Shown here: piece after piece, positions 1 to 7,545 of the stretch
Layout of the letters: every line of letters starts with the position of its first letter
Position numbering within the stretch: the stretch's first letter is position 1
Origin: Stappia sp. WLB 29
Lineage (GTDB): Bacteria > Pseudomonadota > Alphaproteobacteria > Rhizobiales > Stappiaceae
Reading direction: 5' to 3'
Assembly: GCF_023507705.1 (NCBI RefSeq)
Contig: NZ_JALBGD010000005.1
Span: 181,325-245,324, forward strand
DNA: 64,000 nucleotides
Translations under genes and position numbers: made by a program
Notes under the pieces: model-generated
What the model was told of the DNA's origin: nothing
Databases searched by the model: none
Seen by the model: the letters and a program-made list of their open reading frames with translations, nothing else

Positions 1-405
1 GTCCTTGAGGTCGAGATGCTCGATCAACTCGGCCAGGTCGTCGGCATAGCGGTCCATGTTATTCCCGTCCCAGGGCTGGGAGGAGCGGCCATGGCCGCGC
101 CGGTCATGGGCGATGACCCGGTAGCCGTTCATGCCGAAAAAGAGCATCTGCGCGTCCCAGGCATCGCCCGACAGCGGCCAGCCATGGGAGAAGAGGATCG
201 GCTGGCCCGATCCCCAGTCCTTGTAGAAGATCTCGGCGCCGTCGCTGGTGGTGAAGGTGGTCATGGTCATGTCTCCGTGTTCTGCGGCCTGTGCCGCCAG
301 GGTCAAACCCAGGTTGGGAAGAAGGGTGAGGCCGATGCCGAGCGCGCCGCCGCCGATCAGAGCGTTGCGACGCGTAAGCTGGAAGCGTGAGCTCGAGTTC
401 GTCAT
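1..405 (-). CDS. Tat-exported alpha/beta hydrolase (non-heme chloroperoxidase-like), 3' end missing
   Basis: The reading frame is open from the ATG at 405 down to base 1, giving 135 codons of a protein whose C-terminal half lies outside the window. The N-terminus has a twin-arginine pair followed by a hydrophobic stretch (about residues 11-40), so export by Tat is likely. The mature part starts like a chloroperoxidase/esterase of the alpha/beta hydrolase fold: an oxyanion-hole SHGWPL motif near residue 76 and a HDRRGHGRS motif near residue 110. The catalytic Ser, Asp and His would lie beyond the edge. It diverges from an OhrR-type regulator and shares a 177-bp control region with five repeated palindromes, so control by that regulator is likely. 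Substrate is unknown. Confidence 0.85.
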   Translation of the reverse strand, partial: MTNSSSRFQLTRRNALIGGGALGIGLTLLPNLGLTLAAQAAEHGDMTMTTFTTSDGAEIFYKDWGSGQPILFSHGWPLSGDAWDAQMLFFGMNGYRVIAHDRRGHGRSSQPWDGNNMDRYADDLAELIEHLDLKD

Positions 406-421
406 GGGGTCCATCCATTTT

Positions 422-551
422 GATCGCAGGCGATTTAATCGTTGACGGTTTGTTGTGTAACCGATGTCCGAAGAGAATGTCAATCGCTATCGATTAAATC
501 GTGCACGATTTTTATTAATGATGGGAGGTTGCGATATGATCGTGCGCGACT
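422..551. promoter_or_regulatory. Array of five AATCG-N4-CGATT operator-like palindromes
   Basis: Five 14-bp elements of the form AATCG-N4-CGATT occupy 422-435, 437-450, 482-495, 497-510 and 538-551. The fourth sits in a perfect 16-bp palindrome (AAATCGTGCACGATTT, 496-511); the others have one to three mismatches. Elements 1-2 and 3-4 are each 15 bp apart and the two pairs are exactly 60 bp apart. They fill the space between the divergent hydrolase and MarR genes, where a MarR/OhrR dimer would be expected to bind. Assignment to this regulator is inference from position. Confidence 0.65.
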
Positions 552-582
552 TATATGGGTAACATGCACAAGGAGAGCGGAT

Positions 583-1041
583 ATGGCGCCCGACAAGACG
601 ACTGACGACGATGCGACCTGCGGCCTGCCGGAGGAGATGCTGTGCTTTTCCGTCTATGCGGCGTCGCATGCGTTCAATCACCTGTATCGCAAGGCGCTCG
701 CCGACCTGGGCCTGACCTATCCGCAATACCTGGTCATGATGCTGCTGTGGCAGGCCGACAACCGGATGGTGAAGGATATCGGCCGGCACATGGACCTTGA
801 GTCGAACACTCTGACACCACTCCTCAAGCGGCTGGAGGTGCTCGGCTTCATTCGTCGCTCGCGAGATGCGGAGGATGAGCGCGTCGTGCGGGTCCAGTTG
901 ACGGCAAAGGGCCGCGAACTGGAGCAGGTCGCCCGCTCGGTGCCGGAGTGCATCGCCGCGGCCGTCGATCTGGATCCCGACGAGTTGAAGGATCTCTCGC
1001 GACAGCTCAACGGGCTGCGATCGCGCTTGCTCGAAGCCTGA
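583..1041 (+). CDS. OhrR-type MarR family peroxide-sensing repressor
   Basis: A 152-residue winged-helix regulator. The start at 583 is chosen because AGGAGAG (571-577) lies just upstream; the frame stays open further upstream but without a ribosome site. The N-terminus has the OhrR signature: Cys21 in LCFSVY, with Tyr25 and Tyr35 at the spacing (C+4, C+14) of the tyrosines that contact the reactive thiolate in OhrR proteins. A second cysteine, Cys123, may serve as resolving cysteine in a two-cysteine mechanism. In the known family, oxidation by organic hydroperoxides or hypochlorite releases the repressor from DNA. No ohr peroxidase gene is adjacent; the divergent partner is a Tat-exported hydrolase, so the signal and target here may differ from the classical pair. 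Confidence 0.85.
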   Translation: MAPDKTTDDDATCGLPEEMLCFSVYAASHAFNHLYRKALADLGLTYPQYLVMMLLWQADNRMVKDIGRHMDLESNTLTPLLKRLEVLGFIRRSRDAEDERVVRVQLTAKGRELEQVARSVPECIAAAVDLDPDELKDLSRQLNGLRSRLLEA

Positions 1042-1178
1042 CGGGCGTCTGCCTGCCGGCCTTGGTTTTTTCCTGGAAGTTTCAGGTCTGCCCGCGCTAT
1101 CGCCTGCGCGGTAGACACGCCGCCTTGCACGCCTCGCGCGGCTGGCGGACACTGCGTTCGGGGCGGAACGGTGATGCC

Positions 1179-2387
1179 ATGACGGATGTGAGTGCGGAAA
1201 GCGAGCTCTTCTACCAGTTCCTGCCGGTGTTCAGCGATTTCGCCAAGGTCAGCGATGCAGCGGCCTTTGTTCCCTTGCCCGAAGACTGGACACTGCTGGC
1301 ATCCGATATCGTGCGCTCGCGCGATGCGATCGCAGCAGGTCGCTATAAGGACGTCAACATGGTGGCGGCGGCAGTGGTTGCCGCCGTACTGAATGTTGCA
1401 GGGCGTGCTGACCTTCCGTTCGTATTCGGTGGCGACGGGGCGCTGGTCGCAGTGCCGCCCGGCCTGGTGGACGCTGCCAGCAGTGCACTTGTGTCCGTTC
1501 GCGTGATGGCGCGCGAGACCAGCGGCCTTCGGCTTCGCGTCGCCGCCATCCCGGTTGCGGCCTTGCGCAAGGCGGGTGCGGATTTGCGGGTCGCGAAGTT
1601 CGAACTCAGCCGGGGCAACAACCTCGCGATGTTTTCCGGCGGCGGCATCGAACTGGCGGAGGCGATCCTCAAGGACGAGGACCGCGTGGAACCTTACCAA
1701 CTGGCCGAGCCGGATGTGGTGGAAGCTGCGCCTCTGGATGGCCTGTCCTGCCGCTGGGAGCCGTTGCCGGCGCGCCGCGGTCGCATGGCGACACTGCTCC
1801 TGAGGCCCGCCAGCGGCCGGGTGGAGGAGTTGAGCGGAATCCTGGAGGATCTTCGCGGAATGCTCGGCATCGACCTGACAGGGTCGGATCCTGCCAGCGC
1901 GCCGGTGCGGCGCAGTTCGCTGCGATTCCGCTTTCCGCCGGCCGGGCTGAAACTGGAAGCACGGATGGTCGGCTGGAAGAAAGGTCGCTGGCGGACTTAC
2001 CTGGCTGGGCTGGCGGCCTGCGCTGCCTTCGTCTTCGGGGTTGCCACAGGGCGCCGGGTCGGACCTTTCGAGCCCGAGCGCTATCTGCACCAGGTCGCAC
2101 TCAATACCGACTTCCGCAAGTTCGACGACACGCTACGCCTGGTACTGGATCTCGACCCGCGCGAGTTGGCGGCGCTAACGGCGTATCTGGTCCGCGAGGA
2201 GGTTGGCGGGCGCCTCTCCTACGGTCTGCACGTCTCCGACGAAGCGCTGATGACCTGCCTTGTCTTCAGCCTGGAGGACAACCGTCATATCCATTTCATA
2301 GACGGTGCGGATGGCGGTTATGCGCGCGCGGCCCAGGACTTGAAGCAGAGACTTGCCGACGGAATGGCGCGAGGTGCACCTGCCTGA
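1179..2387 (+). CDS. DUF3095 family protein
   Basis: A 402-residue protein that I recognise as the DUF3095 family, whose biochemical role is not established. The ATG at 1179 starts the conserved part ([10 protein letters not shown] near residue 12); a longer in-frame extension overlaps the upstream regulator and is not needed. [10 protein letters not shown] segment near residue 83 resembles the glycine/acidic loop of nucleotide-cyclase-like folds, which is why the family has been linked to cyclases; I see no other catalytic signature. One hydrophobic segment lies near residues 275-290. It follows the MarR gene by 137 bp and precedes aroC by 95 bp. A loose relation to signalling is inference. 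Confidence 0.8.
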   Translation: MTDVSAESELFYQFLPVFSDFAKVSDAAAFVPLPEDWTLLASDIVRSRDAIAAGRYKDVNMVAAAVVAAVLNVAGRADLPFVFGGDGALVAVPPGLVDAASSALVSVRVMARETSGLRLRVAAIPVAALRKAGADLRVAKFELSRGNNLAMFSGGGIELAEAILKDEDRVEPYQLAEPDVVEAAPLDGLSCRWEPLPARRGRMATLLLRPASGRVEELSGILEDLRGMLGIDLTGSDPASAPVRRSSLRFRFPPAGLKLEARMVGWKKGRWRTYLAGLAACAAFVFGVATGRRVGPFEPERYLHQVALNTDFRKFDDTLRLVLDLDPRELAALTAYLVREEVGGRLSYGLHVSDEALMTCLVFSLEDNRHIHFIDGADGGYARAAQDLKQRLADGMARGAPA

Positions 2388-2482
2388 TCCGCGCCGATTT
2401 GCTTTTGCGGTTTCCCTCGGCGGCGCGGCGCTTTAGAAGACCTGTGCCAACCCGCTTGTCGGCCATGTACCGGATCACGCAG

Positions 2483-3568
2483 ATGTCGCACAATACCTTC
2501 GGTCACCTTTTCCGCGTCACCACCTGGGGCGAAAGCCACGGCCCGGCGCTGGGCTGCGTCGTCGACGGCTGCCCGCCGCGGATCGAGCTGACCGAGGCGG
2601 AAATCCAGGCCTTTCTCGACAAGCGCAAGCCCGGCCAGTCGAAGTACACGACCCAGCGGCGCGAGGCCGATGCGGTGCGTATTCTCTCCGGCGTGATGAG
2701 CGACGACCATGGCGTGCAGCGCACCACCGGGACACCGATCTCGCTCATGATCGATAACACGGACCAGCGCTCGAAGGACTATTCCGAGATCCGCGAGAGC
2801 TATCGTCCCGGCCATGCCGATTTCACCTATGACGCCAAATACGGCATTCGCGACTATCGCGGCGGCGGGCGCTCGTCCGCCCGCGAAACGGCCGCCCGGG
2901 TCGCTGCGGGCGCCATTGCCCGGAAGGTGGTCCCCGGTCTTCTCGTGCGCGGTGCGCTGGTTCAGGTCGGTCCGCATAAGGTCGACCGCAGCCGCTGGGA
3001 CTGGGACGAGATCGGCAACAATCCGTTCTTCTGCCCCGATGCGACGACGGCCGCGCGCTGGTCCGAATATCTCGATCAGATTCGCAAGGACGGCTCCTCG
3101 GTCGGCGCTGTCGTCGAGGTGGTTGCCGAGGGCGTGCCGGCGGGGCTGGGCGCTCCGCTTTACGGCAAGCTGGATCAGGAGATCGCCGCCGCCCTGATGT
3201 CGATCAACGCGGTGAAGGGGGTGGAGATCGGCAACGGCTTCGAGGCCGCAGCCCTGACCGGCGAGGAGAACGCGGACGAGATGCGCATCGGCGCCGATGG
3301 GCGTCCCGTCTTTCTGTCCAACAATGCCGGCGGCATTCTCGGCGGTATTTCCTCCGGCGAACCGGTGGTCGCGCGCTTTGCAGTCAAGCCGACCTCGTCG
3401 ATCCTGACCCCGCGCCGTTCCGTCACCCGCTCCGGCGAGGATGTGGACGTGCGCACCAAGGGGCGGCATGACCCTTGCGTCGGTATCCGTGCTGTGCCCG
3501 TTGGCGAGGCCATGCTGGCCTGCGTGATCGCCGACCACTACCTGCGTCACCGCGGGCAGGTCGGCTGA
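2483..3568 (+). CDS. aroC: Chorismate synthase
   Basis: Converts 5-enolpyruvylshikimate-3-phosphate to chorismate with reduced FMN, the last common step to aromatic amino acids, folate and quinones. At 361 residues it has normal family length. The N-terminal signature [14 protein letters not shown] (about residues 10-23) and [15 protein letters not shown] (about residues 129-143) are intact. The start at 2483 gives the usual MSHNTFGH beginning; an in-frame ATG at 2465 would add six residues, and neither has a strong ribosome site. The gene is followed after one base by the operator-like region of the riboflavin gene. The placement of an FMN-dependent enzyme beside a riboflavin-synthesis gene is notable. 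Confidence 0.97.
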   Translation: MSHNTFGHLFRVTTWGESHGPALGCVVDGCPPRIELTEAEIQAFLDKRKPGQSKYTTQRREADAVRILSGVMSDDHGVQRTTGTPISLMIDNTDQRSKDYSEIRESYRPGHADFTYDAKYGIRDYRGGGRSSARETAARVAAGAIARKVVPGLLVRGALVQVGPHKVDRSRWDWDEIGNNPFFCPDATTAARWSEYLDQIRKDGSSVGAVVEVVAEGVPAGLGAPLYGKLDQEIAAALMSINAVKGVEIGNGFEAAALTGEENADEMRIGADGRPVFLSNNAGGILGGISSGEPVVARFAVKPTSSILTPRRSVTRSGEDVDVRTKGRHDPCVGIRAVPVGEAMLACVIADHYLRHRGQVG

Positions 3569-3569
3569 T

Positions 3570-3640
3570 TTCAGTATTACTGAATTATGTGATCATTTTT
3601 ATTGCTACTGAAAATTCACTGCAGTAGCATGCCGGCATGC
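3570..3640 (+). promoter_or_regulatory. Inverted-repeat operators and start-codon palindrome of the ribB fusion
   Basis: Three symmetric elements fill the 68 bp between aroC and ribB. TTCAGTATTACTGAA (3570-3584) is a perfect palindrome around one central base. GCTACTG (3604-3610) and CAGTAGC (3622-3628) form a second inverted repeat with an 11-base gap and carry the same TACTG half-site. GCATGCCGGCATGC (3627-3640) is a perfect 14-bp palindrome that covers the ATG at 3637-3639. The DNA is AT-rich compared with its flanks. The repeated TACTG half-sites would suit binding by the HTH domain encoded just downstream, but that is inference. No FMN riboswitch core is evident in so short a leader. Confidence 0.6.
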
Positions 3641-4956
3641 GTCTAGATGCTTGGCTCACCCTCAACAAGGAAACCCGGTCGGCCTTTGCCCGCCGCGCCG
3701 GCCTGTCGCCGGCGGCCGTGACCGCCCTGTGCAATGACCCGGGCGTTTGGGTTTCGCGTGAAAGCGCGGAAAGGATCGCTGCCGCCACCGGCGGCGAGGT
3801 CACTCCGAACGACCTGCTCGGCTTGAAAGGATCTACCAACGTGGACATGTCCCAGACACGTGTCGCGGAGGCGCTGCGCGCCTTCGAACGCGGCGAAATG
3901 CTTGTGGTTACCGATGATGACGACCGGGAGAACGAAGGCGACCTGATCGTCGCGGCCTCGCTCATCACTCCGGAGCAGATGGCCTTCATGGTCCGCCATA
4001 CCTCCGGTATCGTTTGCGCTCCTATGACCCGGGACAATGCGCGCCGCCTGCGGCTCGACCCGATGGTCGCCGACAATGACGCGCCATTGTCGACGGCCTT
4101 CACCATTTCGGTCGACTATCGCCACGGGCTGACAACCGGCATCTCCGCCGAGGAGCGGTGCTCGACCGTGCGCGGCCTCGCCAATCCGAATGCGGGGGCG
4201 GCGGATTTTGCGCGTCCCGGACACATCTTCCCGCTGGTGGCTCGCGAGGGCGGCGTGCTGATGCGCTCCGGCCATACGGAGGCGGCCGTGGATCTCTGCC
4301 GCCTTGCCGGCCTGCCGGAGGTCGGCGTGATCTCCGAACTCGTCAACGACGACGGCACGGTCAAGCGTGGCCCCCAGGTGGCCGAGTTTGCCGCCCGTCA
4401 CAATCTCAAGTCCGTTTCGGTGGCCGATCTCATCGCCTGGCGTCAGCGCATGGAGCGCTTGGTCGAGCGGATTGCCGAACAGCCGATCGAGACCATTGCG
4501 GGCCCGGCCTATGCGGTCACCTATGCGACGCCCTATGATCCGATGCACCACGTTGCAGTGGTCTTTGGCGATATTCTGGACGGCCGCAATGTGCCTGTCC
4601 GCCTCCAGTTGGAATCGGTTCTCGACGACGTCTTTGGCGATGCGCGGGTGATGGACGACGTGATGCGCGACTTCGCCGCACGCGGTCGCGGTATCGTGGT
4701 CTATCTGCGCGAGGGCTCGGTCGGCGTTGCACGCCAGGCGCGTCGTGCGCGGACGGATCTTGCGGCTGCGGAGGCGGAGGAGCACCATTCGGCTCAGGCG
4801 CGTGAGGAGCAGTGGCGGGAAATCGGTCTCGGCGCGCAGATCCTGAAGGATCTGGGCGTCAATTCGATCACCCTGCTTGCGTCCCGCCAGCGTCGTTATG
4901 TGGGCCTGGAAGGCTTTGGCATCGCCATCGAGTCGACCGAGATCCGCGAAGCTTGA
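3637..4956 (+). CDS. ribB: HTH - 3,4-dihydroxy-2-butanone 4-phosphate synthase (RibB) - degenerate GTP cyclohydrolase II-like domain fusion
   Basis: A 439-residue three-part protein. Residues about 14-62 form a Cro/YdaS-like helix-turn-helix (SAFARRAGLSPAAVTALC). Residues about 73-280 are a complete RibB domain with DDDDRENEGDL, HTSGIVCAP, RHGLTTGISAEER and RPGHIFPL motifs; it converts ribulose 5-phosphate to the four-carbon riboflavin precursor. Residues about 285-439 align in outline with GTP cyclohydrolase II, but the HSECLTGD and CDCG zinc-binding cysteines are absent, so this domain cannot be an active cyclohydrolase. A RibB with such a C-terminal domain is known from rhizobia as RibBX. 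The start at 3637 lacks a clear ribosome site; a GTG at 3841 (residue 69), preceded by AAAGGA at 3826-3831, could yield a form without the HTH. Confidence 0.9.
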   Translation: MRLDAWLTLNKETRSAFARRAGLSPAAVTALCNDPGVWVSRESAERIAAATGGEVTPNDLLGLKGSTNVDMSQTRVAEALRAFERGEMLVVTDDDDRENEGDLIVAASLITPEQMAFMVRHTSGIVCAPMTRDNARRLRLDPMVADNDAPLSTAFTISVDYRHGLTTGISAEERCSTVRGLANPNAGAADFARPGHIFPLVAREGGVLMRSGHTEAAVDLCRLAGLPEVGVISELVNDDGTVKRGPQVAEFAARHNLKSVSVADLIAWRQRMERLVERIAEQPIETIAGPAYAVTYATPYDPMHHVAVVFGDILDGRNVPVRLQLESVLDDVFGDARVMDDVMRDFAARGRGIVVYLREGSVGVARQARRARTDLAAAEAEEHHSAQAREEQWREIGLGAQILKDLGVNSITLLASRQRRYVGLEGFGIAIESTEIREA

Positions 4957-5013
4957 GGGGGGCGGCTGCCCTGCGGCGCATCCACGCAAGGGACAAGATA
5001 CGCTCCGCCGCAT

Positions 5014-5044
5014 AAAAAGGAGGCCGTGCCAATGGCACGGCCTC
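5014..5044 (-). terminator. Rho-independent terminator, minus-strand orientation
   Basis: A perfect 11-bp stem (GAGGCCGTGCC at 5020-5030 with GGCACGGCCTC at 5034-5044) has a three-base loop. The A5 run at 5014-5018 becomes a U-tract only when read on the minus strand; on the plus strand no T-run follows. It may still weakly stop ribB transcription. Confidence 0.7.
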
Positions 5045-5160
5045 AAGTCGATCACTGTGCACGTGGCCCCATCGACCACAACCTGTATTTAGTATCTTTT
5101 TTGACCCATTGCATCACCTAAATGCTAGATAAAAGTCATATTTTTCCGTGGTATCAGAAA
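5014..5160 (-). ncRNA. Candidate small RNA ending in an intrinsic terminator (minus strand)
   Basis: Read on the minus strand, an AT-rich segment is followed by two consecutive hairpins: GTCGAT/ATCGAC (5071-5076 with 5047-5052) and then a perfect 11-bp stem (5034-5044 with 5020-5030) followed by five uridines. No minus-strand gene lies near enough to need this terminator, which suggests a separate short transcript. The 5' end is not defined and I found no strong promoter, so the start given is only a rough limit. Confidence 0.35.
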
Positions 5161-5379
5161 TTCCTACAGGGTCTTATTTACCCAAGGTTGTATTGCTCTT
5201 GTTCGAATGCGGGTGTCTGAGCTTTGTGGTTGCCGAACCTTGCGGCAAGCGCAAAGAGGGGGTGCGCCGCGCGGATTTGCGCCCTATGTGAACATGGTGG
5301 TATTCACCGACATGGCCGCCACACGTTCGGGAGTGCTCCGACCTCCCGTGCCTCGCGTCGAACCTCTGGGATCGCTTCC

Positions 5380-7299
5380 GTGTACAAACGCCCCGAAACG
5401 CCTTTGCTCGACACTGTCAGTTCGCCGAGCGATCTTCGCCAGCTTCCCGAGCGCGAGTTGCGCCAGCTTGCAGACGAGCTGCGGGCGGAAGTGATCGATG
5501 CCGTCTCGGTCACCGGCGGCCATCTGGGCGCGGGCCTCGGCGTGGTCGAGCTAACGACGGCGATCCACTACGTGTTCAACACGCCAGACGACCGGCTGAT
5601 CTGGGATGTCGGTCACCAGTGCTATCCGCACAAGATCCTGACCGGCCGGCGCGACCGTATCCGCACCCTGCGCCAGGGCGGTGGCCTGTCCGGTTTTACC
5701 AAGCGTTCGGAGAGCGACTACGATCCCTTCGGTGCAGCGCATTCCTCCACCTCGATTTCCGCCGGACTCGGCATGGCCGTGGCGCGCGATCTCGATGGAC
5801 GCGCCAACAACATCATCGCGGTGATCGGCGACGGTGCCATGTCCGCCGGCATGGCCTATGAGGCGATGAACAACGCGGGCGCCCAGCATTCGCGGCTGAT
5901 CGTCATCCTCAACGACAACGACATGTCCATCGCGCCGCCGGTCGGCGCGATGAGCGCCTATCTGGCTCGTCTCGTTTCCGGGCGGACCTATCTCACGCTG
6001 CGCGATGCGGCCAAGCAGCTGGCCAAGGTCCTGCCGCGCCATCTGCAGCAGAAGGCGGCCCGCGCGGAAGAATATGCCCGAGGTTTCTGGACCGGAGGGA
6101 CGCTCTTCGAGGAACTCGGCTTCTATTATGTCGGTCCAGTCGACGGCCATAACCTCGATCACCTGCTGCCCGTTCTGAAGAACGTGCGCGACACCCACCA
6201 GGGGCCGGTGCTGATCCACGTGGTGACCCGCAAGGGCAAGGGCTATGCGCCGGCCGAGAATTCCGCCGACAAGTATCATGGGGTGGCGAAGTTCGACGTC
6301 ATCACCGGCGAGCAGTCGAAGCCGAAGGCCAATGCGCCCAGCTACACGCGTGTCTTCGCCGAGAGCCTCGTGGAAGAGGCGCGCCACGACGAGCGCATCG
6401 TCGCCATTACCGCCGCCATGCCCGACGGTACGGGGCTGGACCTCTTCGGCGAAGCCTATCCGGAGCGTACTTTCGACGTCGGCATCGCCGAACAGCATGC
6501 GGTGACCTTCGCGGCCGGCATGGCGACAGAAGGCTACAAGCCGTTCTGTGCGATCTATTCCACTTTCCTGCAGCGCGGCTACGACCAGGTGGTGCATGAT
6601 GTCGCCATCCAAGGTCTGCCGGTCCGCTTCCCCATCGACCGCGCCGGGCTCGTCGGCGCCGACGGTCCGACGCATGCGGGCAGTTTCGACACCGCCTATC
6701 TCGCCTGCCTGCCGGGGTTTGTCGTGATGGCCGCCGGCGATGAAGCAGAGCTTCGTAACATGGTCGCGACCGCTGCGGCCTATGACGAGGGGCCGATCTC
6801 CTTCCGCTATCCGCGCGGCGAGGGGGTCGGCATCGACTTGCCGCAGCGCGGTCAGGTGCTCGAGATCGGCAAGGGCCGCGTGATCCGCGAGGGGACAAAG
6901 GTCGCTCTGCTGTCGTTCGGCAGCCGTCTGCGCGAATGCCTGCTGGCTGCAGACGAACTGGACGCAGCCGGTCTGTCGACCACGGTTGCCGATGCGCGCT
7001 TTGCCAAGCCGCTCGACGAGGATCTGGTTATGCGGCTCGCCCGCGAGCACGAGGTTCTGGTGCTGGTCGAAGAAGGCTCGGTGGGCGGTTTCGGGTCCCA
7101 TGTGCTGCAGTTGCTGGCCGAGCGCGGTGCGCTGGATGCCGGCCTCAAGGTCCGCCCGCTCTGTCTGCCCGCCCGCTTCATCGAGCATGATCGGCCGGAG
7201 CGCATGTATGCCGAGGCCGGGCTGGATGCCCGCGGCATTCTGCAGACGGTCTTTGCGGCGCTGGGCCGGGATACGGGGACGGCCGCGCGACTGGCCTGA
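5380..7299 (+). CDS. dxs: 1-deoxy-D-xylulose-5-phosphate synthase
   Basis: Condenses pyruvate and glyceraldehyde 3-phosphate with thiamine diphosphate, the entry step of the MEP isoprenoid pathway. From the GTG at 5380 the protein has 639 residues, the normal length; GGGA at 5368-5371 is a plausible ribosome site and the following [11 protein letters not shown] is where homologues begin. An in-frame ATG at 5224 would add 52 unmatched residues. The thiamine-binding [13 protein letters not shown] to NDN stretch, the [10 protein letters not shown] and the transketolase-type [13 protein letters not shown] motifs are intact. In related genomes dxs sits next to tlyA and xseB; here those genes follow 3.5-7 kb downstream, with MFS and copper genes between. 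Confidence 0.97.
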   Translation: MYKRPETPLLDTVSSPSDLRQLPERELRQLADELRAEVIDAVSVTGGHLGAGLGVVELTTAIHYVFNTPDDRLIWDVGHQCYPHKILTGRRDRIRTLRQGGGLSGFTKRSESDYDPFGAAHSSTSISAGLGMAVARDLDGRANNIIAVIGDGAMSAGMAYEAMNNAGAQHSRLIVILNDNDMSIAPPVGAMSAYLARLVSGRTYLTLRDAAKQLAKVLPRHLQQKAARAEEYARGFWTGGTLFEELGFYYVGPVDGHNLDHLLPVLKNVRDTHQGPVLIHVVTRKGKGYAPAENSADKYHGVAKFDVITGEQSKPKANAPSYTRVFAESLVEEARHDERIVAITAAMPDGTGLDLFGEAYPERTFDVGIAEQHAVTFAAGMATEGYKPFCAIYSTFLQRGYDQVVHDVAIQGLPVRFPIDRAGLVGADGPTHAGSFDTAYLACLPGFVVMAAGDEAELRNMVATAAAYDEGPISFRYPRGEGVGIDLPQRGQVLEIGKGRVIREGTKVALLSFGSRLRECLLAADELDAAGLSTTVADARFAKPLDEDLVMRLAREHEVLVLVEEGSVGGFGSHVLQLLAERGALDAGLKVRPLCLPARFIEHDRPERMYAEAGLDARGILQTVFAALGRDTGTAARLA

Positions 7300-7307
7300 A
7301 GCCGGCA

Positions 7308-7338
7308 CAGGGCGGCAGGGTTTGTGACCCATGCCCTG
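7308..7338 (+). terminator. Hairpin after dxs, terminator-like without U-tract
   Basis: CAGGGC (7308-7313) pairs with GCCCTG (7333-7338), and inside it GGGT (7318-7321) pairs with ACCC (7327-7330). It lies nine bases after the dxs stop. No T-run follows, so it may act as a weak or factor-assisted terminator or as an RNA-stabilising end. Confidence 0.4.
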
Positions 7339-7545
7339 AGCGGGCGGCGCCATGCATTGCCTGCGCATTGACACTTCCGCGCGAATATTGAAACGGTCCC
7401 GGCAGGTTCGGGCACGCGCTCCTTTTGCGCATGCCCTTGGTCTGCACGCGTCGGGCACCTGCGCGCTGTGCGCCGGTTGAACCATCCGCAACGCCACGGT
7501 CGGACTGGGCCAGCCCCGTCCCGCACAGTCAGGAAAGAGCGAGCC

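Larger units (their letters stand above)
4957..5379. other. Intergenic region between ribB and dxs
   Basis: This 423-bp stretch holds no convincing protein gene. The first 60 bp are ordinary GC-rich DNA. Two hairpins lie at 5014-5076, and an AT-rich segment, unlike the surrounding coding DNA, runs from about 5085 to 5210. The rest up to the dxs start is GC-rich and should hold the dxs promoter and leader, though I cannot name a confident -35/-10 pair. A 20-codon frame on the minus strand (starting within the AT-rich part) has no supporting features. Confidence 0.6.

Noticed and set aside
1042-1178. A T6 run (1065-1070) after the MarR gene as a terminator
   Set aside because: The preceding bases do not form a stem of convincing length, so I did not list it.
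4517-4956. A functional GTP cyclohydrolase II domain at the end of the ribB gene
   Set aside because: The zinc-binding cysteines and the HSECLTGD and CDCG motifs are absent, so bifunctional RibBA activity is not supported.
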